From positions 1 through 28,864 of the forward strand of contig CAZIGK010000024.1 in assembly GCA_964538615.1 (NCBI GenBank): a DNA stretch of 28,864 bases. The letters run 5' to 3'. Position 1 is the stretch's first letter. Every line of letters begins with the position of its first letter. A program made the position numbers and the translations under genes. Under the pieces are notes generated by a model. That model did not search any database, was not told where the DNA came from, and saw nothing but the letters and a program-made list of their open reading frames with translations. Shown here piece by piece: positions 25,853 through 28,864 of this stretch. This DNA comes from CAZIGK01 sp964538615. Lineage in GTDB: Bacteria > Pseudomonadota > Alphaproteobacteria > Rickettsiales > RI-342.

Positions 25853-27337
25853 TCAGCCAGCAGTCGGCAACCAAATACGCGCCAATTGATCCGGCGTAAT
25901 AACATCATTCGCCGTATGGGGGGCCACACTACCCCAGCACACGTAATCCACATCCTGCACATCGCGTTTATCATGCGTGGTGTAGCGCGTCAGCGCAGGC
26001 GGATGATCCCCATACCAGCACCCCATGGCATCGTCCCGCTGCATCAGGCCGTGCAGCATGGCCTGTGCCTGTTGGGTATGCCATAAATAGGTTCCCAGCA
26101 GCTCATCTTCCGCATCATATTGCCGCCATTGCTCCGGTAGCAGGCGTTGCAGTGGCCATGGCCCATGGTTTTCCATGGTAATCGCAAACAGAAACGTTGG
26201 CTCTTTCGCGGCATCCAGTTCGGCATGCATCCATTCCCCTACTGCCTGATCCGCCACATATCGGCCATGGCGTTCCGCATGGGCAAACGCATCTTCCGTC
26301 ACAAACCGCTCAAATCCCATGGCAGGCATCACCCGGTGCCGCTGAAAAAACCGCCGGTCAAAGGGATGCACACAGACCGTCCGGTACCCCATCTCGCGCA
26401 AACGCTTTGGTAGCGTCATCAATGCCTGTTTTGGCACCTGCGCATACGGGTTATATTTCAGCACTCCCTGCTGCACAAAGGGAATAGCGGTCAAAAAACC
26501 ATATTCTGCCCGCATGGTGTTGGCACCCCACGCCGGCACCCGCATCAAACCATGTGCATGCACCTGGCGTTTGGCTTCATCCCATAGGCGGTAATGCTCA
26601 TCAACAATACCGGGTAGCCAACGCCGTAAATCCACAAAGGATTCACTTTGCACCGCCACCAGATGCGGCAAACGCTCCGCACGCAAAGCAGGCACCTGTA
26701 TTCTCTCCCATCCCGCTTCGATCTGCTGCTCAACCGTCATGGGGCGTGCAAACAACCCCAACCAGTACAGCACCACACTCCCCATCAAACCATATGTCTG
26801 CATATCTTTATGAATATCCGCAGATAGCAGGGCATTGAACCTCCCTCCCAGCCAATAACGCAGGCCGTAAGCTGTTCCTATGGCAACAATCAGCAACAGC
26901 GCGCGCCATGCGCCAGGCAGCCACGGCTGTGTAGGCTCTATGACCCAAACCAATAAAGGCAAGGCAGGTACAGCAATCGCTCCCAGCCATAGCAACCAGT
27001 TCGGTGCAAAACTGAAATAAAGTTGCGGATGCACAAAAGCCATCCGAAACAGCCAGATATCCGTCACCACCAGATCTTCTTGCAAGGTTAGACGCTTCAT
27101 AACATGCAGCACTGTCACAAACACCATACCGCCTCCCAATACTACCGCAGCCAGCCATGGCTTCCCCACTGCCCCCCACAGCACCATCCACAGTCCACTC
27201 GCCAGCAACAAAACACTCGCACCCCGCACGGAAAACACCAGCCGCCGCCAAGCACCACCACCACGCAGTGCCACCGCCTCACACACCAGCCACAGCCATG
27301 CCACCCCTGCCCATGCCAGCCACGCACTCATGCTCAT
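25853..27337 (-). CDS. LtaS/sulfatase-fold membrane enzyme (RkpI-like)
   Basis: The 494-aa protein has four to six membrane helices in the first 200 residues, then an alkaline-phosphatase/sulfatase-fold domain. Motifs: VAVQSESF (Glu232 as metal ligand), GANTMRAEYGFLT with Thr274 at the catalytic nucleophile position of LtaS-type phosphoglycerol transferases, ENHGPW near 390, and YGDHPP near 443. Relatives transfer phosphoglycerol or phosphoethanolamine onto glycans or lipids outside the membrane. The frame is open upstream to 27637, but that part overlaps the SDR gene. ATG 27337 has GGGGAAG at good distance and an ATGA overlap. It probably modifies or transfers the lipid or capsule in the same pathway; the substrate is unknown. 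Confidence 0.8.
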   Translation of the reverse strand: MSMSAWLAWAGVAWLWLVCEAVALRGGGAWRRLVFSVRGASVLLLASGLWMVLWGAVGKPWLAAVVLGGGMVFVTVLHVMKRLTLQEDLVVTDIWLFRMAFVHPQLYFSFAPNWLLWLGAIAVPALPLLVWVIEPTQPWLPGAWRALLLIVAIGTAYGLRYWLGGRFNALLSADIHKDMQTYGLMGSVVLYWLGLFARPMTVEQQIEAGWERIQVPALRAERLPHLVAVQSESFVDLRRWLPGIVDEHYRLWDEAKRQVHAHGLMRVPAWGANTMRAEYGFLTAIPFVQQGVLKYNPYAQVPKQALMTLPKRLREMGYRTVCVHPFDRRFFQRHRVMPAMGFERFVTEDAFAHAERHGRYVADQAVGEWMHAELDAAKEPTFLFAITMENHGPWPLQRLLPEQWRQYDAEDELLGTYLWHTQQAQAMLHGLMQRDDAMGCWYGDHPPALTRYTTHDKRDVQDVDYVCWGSVAPHTANDVITPDQLARIWLPTAG

Positions 27338-28179
27338 ACCCGCTTCCCCATGAATGGCGCTGAGGACCGCACGGATGATGGCGTTCCGGTCGACTGCACA
27401 ACCTCCTCCGGTAAGACCGTAAAGCCAAACCAACGGCGCAATATAGCATCCCCCATGCGTCGGGGCAGGCATCCCAATGCCCGCATGCCCCACCACAAAT
27501 GCTTCGGAAATACAATCACCGCCTGCCGCTGCGCCAATGCCTTTACCATCCGCATGGCAGCCGCCTCTGCGGTCATTTCTCCATATTTCACACCCAGCAC
27601 ACGCGCACTCATTGGGCTGGTGACATAGCCGGGACACACCAGCCGCACATCCACCCCTTGCGCACCATACCAGCCACGCAACGCATCCGCATACGCTATC
27701 ACTCCCGCTTTACTGGCGGAATAAGCCGGAGAATGCGGCAATCCCCGCACTCCGGCCAGAGAACTGATAAACACCACCTGACCAGCCCCTTGTGCCGCCA
27801 TATGTTCCAAAACCGGCACCGCCAGACGCATCACGCCGGATAGATTCACATCCACCACCCGCAGCGCATCCGCTACGCTTTCCATATGTCCATCCGGCTG
27901 AACACCGGATGATACCCCAGCACAGGCAATCCATTGTTTTACCCGTATATTCGGCAAATACTGCGTACACCAAGCCTGACAAGAGGCCGTATCCGTCATA
28001 TCCAGCAGACCCGTCTCTACGGCGGCTCCCCGTTCTCGGCAGGCAGTCGCCACCTCCGCCAGTCGCGCCGCATCCCGCCCCATCAACAGCAGGGACTCAC
28101 CGGAACGGGCATAGGCCATCGCCAGTGCAGCGCCAATACCGCTGCTTGCCCCTGTAATGACCCGAAATCCCTGCTCCAT
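27334..28179 (-). CDS. rkpH: Short-chain dehydrogenase/reductase (RkpH-like)
   Basis: This is an NAD(P)H-dependent ketone reductase or alcohol dehydrogenase of 281 aa. The Rossmann motif TGASSGIG is at 9-16, an NNAG-like CAG near 87, Asn112, FISS with the catalytic Ser at 139-140, and YSASK with Tyr153 and Lys157. PGYVTSPM follows, as in classical SDRs. The C-terminal extension (about 200-270) is hydrophobic and basic, consistent with membrane association as in 3-ketosphinganine reductase-type SDRs. ATG 28179 has AGAGGA upstream, and the gene is coupled to the LtaS-like gene by ATGA. In the rkp-1 region an SDR accompanies RkpA and RkpG, so reduction of the alpha-amino ketone is a reasonable inference. 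The symbol is by analogy. Confidence 0.8.
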   Translation of the reverse strand: MEQGFRVITGASSGIGAALAMAYARSGESLLLMGRDAARLAEVATACRERGAAVETGLLDMTDTASCQAWCTQYLPNIRVKQWIACAGVSSGVQPDGHMESVADALRVVDVNLSGVMRLAVPVLEHMAAQGAGQVVFISSLAGVRGLPHSPAYSASKAGVIAYADALRGWYGAQGVDVRLVCPGYVTSPMSARVLGVKYGEMTAEAAAMRMVKALAQRQAVIVFPKHLWWGMRALGCLPRRMGDAILRRWFGFTVLPEEVVQSTGTPSSVRSSAPFMGKRV

Positions 28180-28189
28180 GCTCTATCCT

Positions 28190-28812
28190 CTACGATGCAG
28201 TCGCATCGAGCATTTGCGTCAATAGCCACTGTCCACTCACGTGCCCCATGGCATGTGCCTGCGGCATGGTAATCAGGGCTGACTCATCAAAACCTACTGT
28301 TTCATATAGACGCAACGCTGCCGTATTATCTGCCCAGGCATGTAAACTTGCCATCCGGTAGCCCAATGTTTTGGCCAGCATCAGGCTGGTTTCCAGCAAT
28401 TGCCGCGCCAACCCATACCGGCGATACCCCGCATGCACCGCCACCGCATGAAGATAATAACTCTCCGGTAAAGGTGCCTGCATCAACGGAGCAATCGCCT
28501 GTAGCCGCTCATCAGGCACAAAGCTGGTCAATGTCTCCGGCAGGGCAAACAGTTGACTATCATACCCCAACACCAACCCCANNNNNNNNNNNNNNNNNNN
28601 NCTGCCACCAGAGCATGGTGATAGGAAAGAGCGGTTCCTTCATCAGCTACTGCGGTTGCCACCAACATTTCCGGTGTACAATGAGGCACCAGACCTTCCA
28701 GCAAGTAGGGTATCATTCCGCCAGACGCTTCAACCACCAGTTCAGCCACAGCCATGGCATCCGTGCTCATTGCGGGTCTGAAAACTACCTGTGAGGGAAA
28801 TGTGTCGTGCAT
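28190..28812 (-). CDS. GNAT-family N-acetyltransferase, interrupted by an assembly gap
   Basis: This acetyl-CoA-dependent acetyltransferase has an unknown acceptor. The N-terminal part (before the gap) shows VVFRPAMSTDAMAVAEL, the first strand and helix of the GNAT fold. The C-terminal part has the acetyl-CoA loop VHAGYRRYGLARQLL and the NTAALRLYETVGF signature. A run of 20 N at 28582-28601 lies between, and the two halves are in different frames across it, as expected if 20 N is a placeholder of unknown length. ATG 28812 begins 14 nt after the tRNA and places VVFRPA at the normal distance from the N-terminus; ATG 28770 is possible. It stops 10 bp before the SDR start on the same strand. Confidence 0.65.
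28582..28601. other. Assembly gap (20 N)
   Basis: Twenty undefined bases lie inside the acetyltransferase gene. The reading frames on both sides do not join across exactly 20 nt, so the true gap length probably differs. Confidence 0.98.
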
Positions 28813-28826
28813 AAAAGCGCAAAATA

Positions 28827-28864
28827 TGGTGGCAGCGGAGGGATTTGAACCCCCGACCAAGGGA
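28827..28864 (-). tRNA. 3' part of a tRNA gene, probably elongator tRNA-Met (cut by window edge)
   Basis: Read on the minus strand the segment gives a 5-nt anticodon-stem arm (TCCCT), a 5-nt variable loop (TGGTC), a T-arm (GGGGG-TTCAAAT-CCCTC), the acceptor strand CGCTGCC, discriminator A and encoded CCA. The anticodon lies outside the window. The TCCCTTGGTC context resembles alphaproteobacterial elongator tRNA-Met (CAU), which is recall and not proof. Confidence 0.85.

Noticed and set aside
25662..25874. 70-codon minus-strand frame between the PKS and LtaS-like genes
   Set aside because: Low-complexity Cys/Gly-rich composition, overlap with the end of the LtaS-like gene and no ribosome site.
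27338..27637. Upstream extension of the LtaS-like frame by 100 codons
   Set aside because: It lies wholly inside the SDR gene in another frame. The ATG at 27337 has a good ribosome site and the usual ATGA coupling.
28190..28860. Frameshifted acetyltransferase pseudogene
   Set aside because: The apparent frame change coincides with the 20-N gap, whose length is arbitrary. Both halves read as normal GNAT sequence.
1..28864. CRISPR array, insertion sequence or prophage genes
   Set aside because: No regularly spaced repeats, transposase, integrase or phage motifs were seen. The only clear repeats are the 55-bp junction copy and the paralogous genes at the left end.

Overview
The window looks like alphaproteobacterial chromosome. 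EF-Ts (308 aa) and ribosomal protein S2 (255 aa) have the lengths and motifs usual there, and the polysaccharide genes match in kind and partly in order the K-antigen (rkp-1/KPS) region known from Sinorhizobium. I cannot name a genus. A 20-N assembly gap lies at 28582-28601, and both ends cut through features: a small ORF at the left and a tRNA at the right.

Layout. (1) 1-1240, minus strand: a compact, visibly more AT-rich array in which a 161-169-aa unknown protein alternates with an 86-aa unknown protein. All reading frames overlap and a 55-bp segment is repeated exactly, so this is a young tandem duplication. (2) 1622-3488, minus: rpsB-tsf with a strong terminator. (3) 3737-6396, minus: a five-gene operon with three TadE/TadG-like pseudopilin-type membrane proteins and an OmpA-like lipoprotein, driven by a near-consensus sigma70 promoter (TTGACA-17-TATGAT). 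(4) 6482-8892, minus: a polyamine operon with an ornithine decarboxylase-type PLP enzyme and a deoxyhypusine synthase-like protein. Its 5' leader can fold into two mutually exclusive hairpins. (5) 9327-12688, plus: kpsC-kpsS, the Kdo transferases of ABC-dependent capsule assembly. (6) 12818-25639, minus: kpsD, kpsE, kpsT, a small lipoprotein, an alpha-oxoamine synthase and a 2451-aa highly reducing type I polyketide synthase. (7) 25853-28179, minus: an LtaS/sulfatase-like membrane enzyme and a short-chain dehydrogenase. (8) A GNAT acetyltransferase interrupted by the gap, and the 3' end of a tRNA (probably elongator Met).

How the genes fit together: KpsC/KpsS would build a Kdo linker on a lipid, and KpsT/E/D would export the chain. 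The PKS, oxoamine synthase and SDR have the logic of a pathway to a long-chain amino-ketone or amino-alcohol: iterative fully reduced chain, release by decarboxylative condensation with an amino acid, then keto reduction. This parallels sphingoid-base and fumonisin assembly. The PKS has no thioesterase, which fits release by the PLP enzyme. The sulfatase-fold enzyme could add a phospho-headgroup. The expected ABC permease KpsM is not in the window. The lipid product is an inference; the enzyme families are clear.
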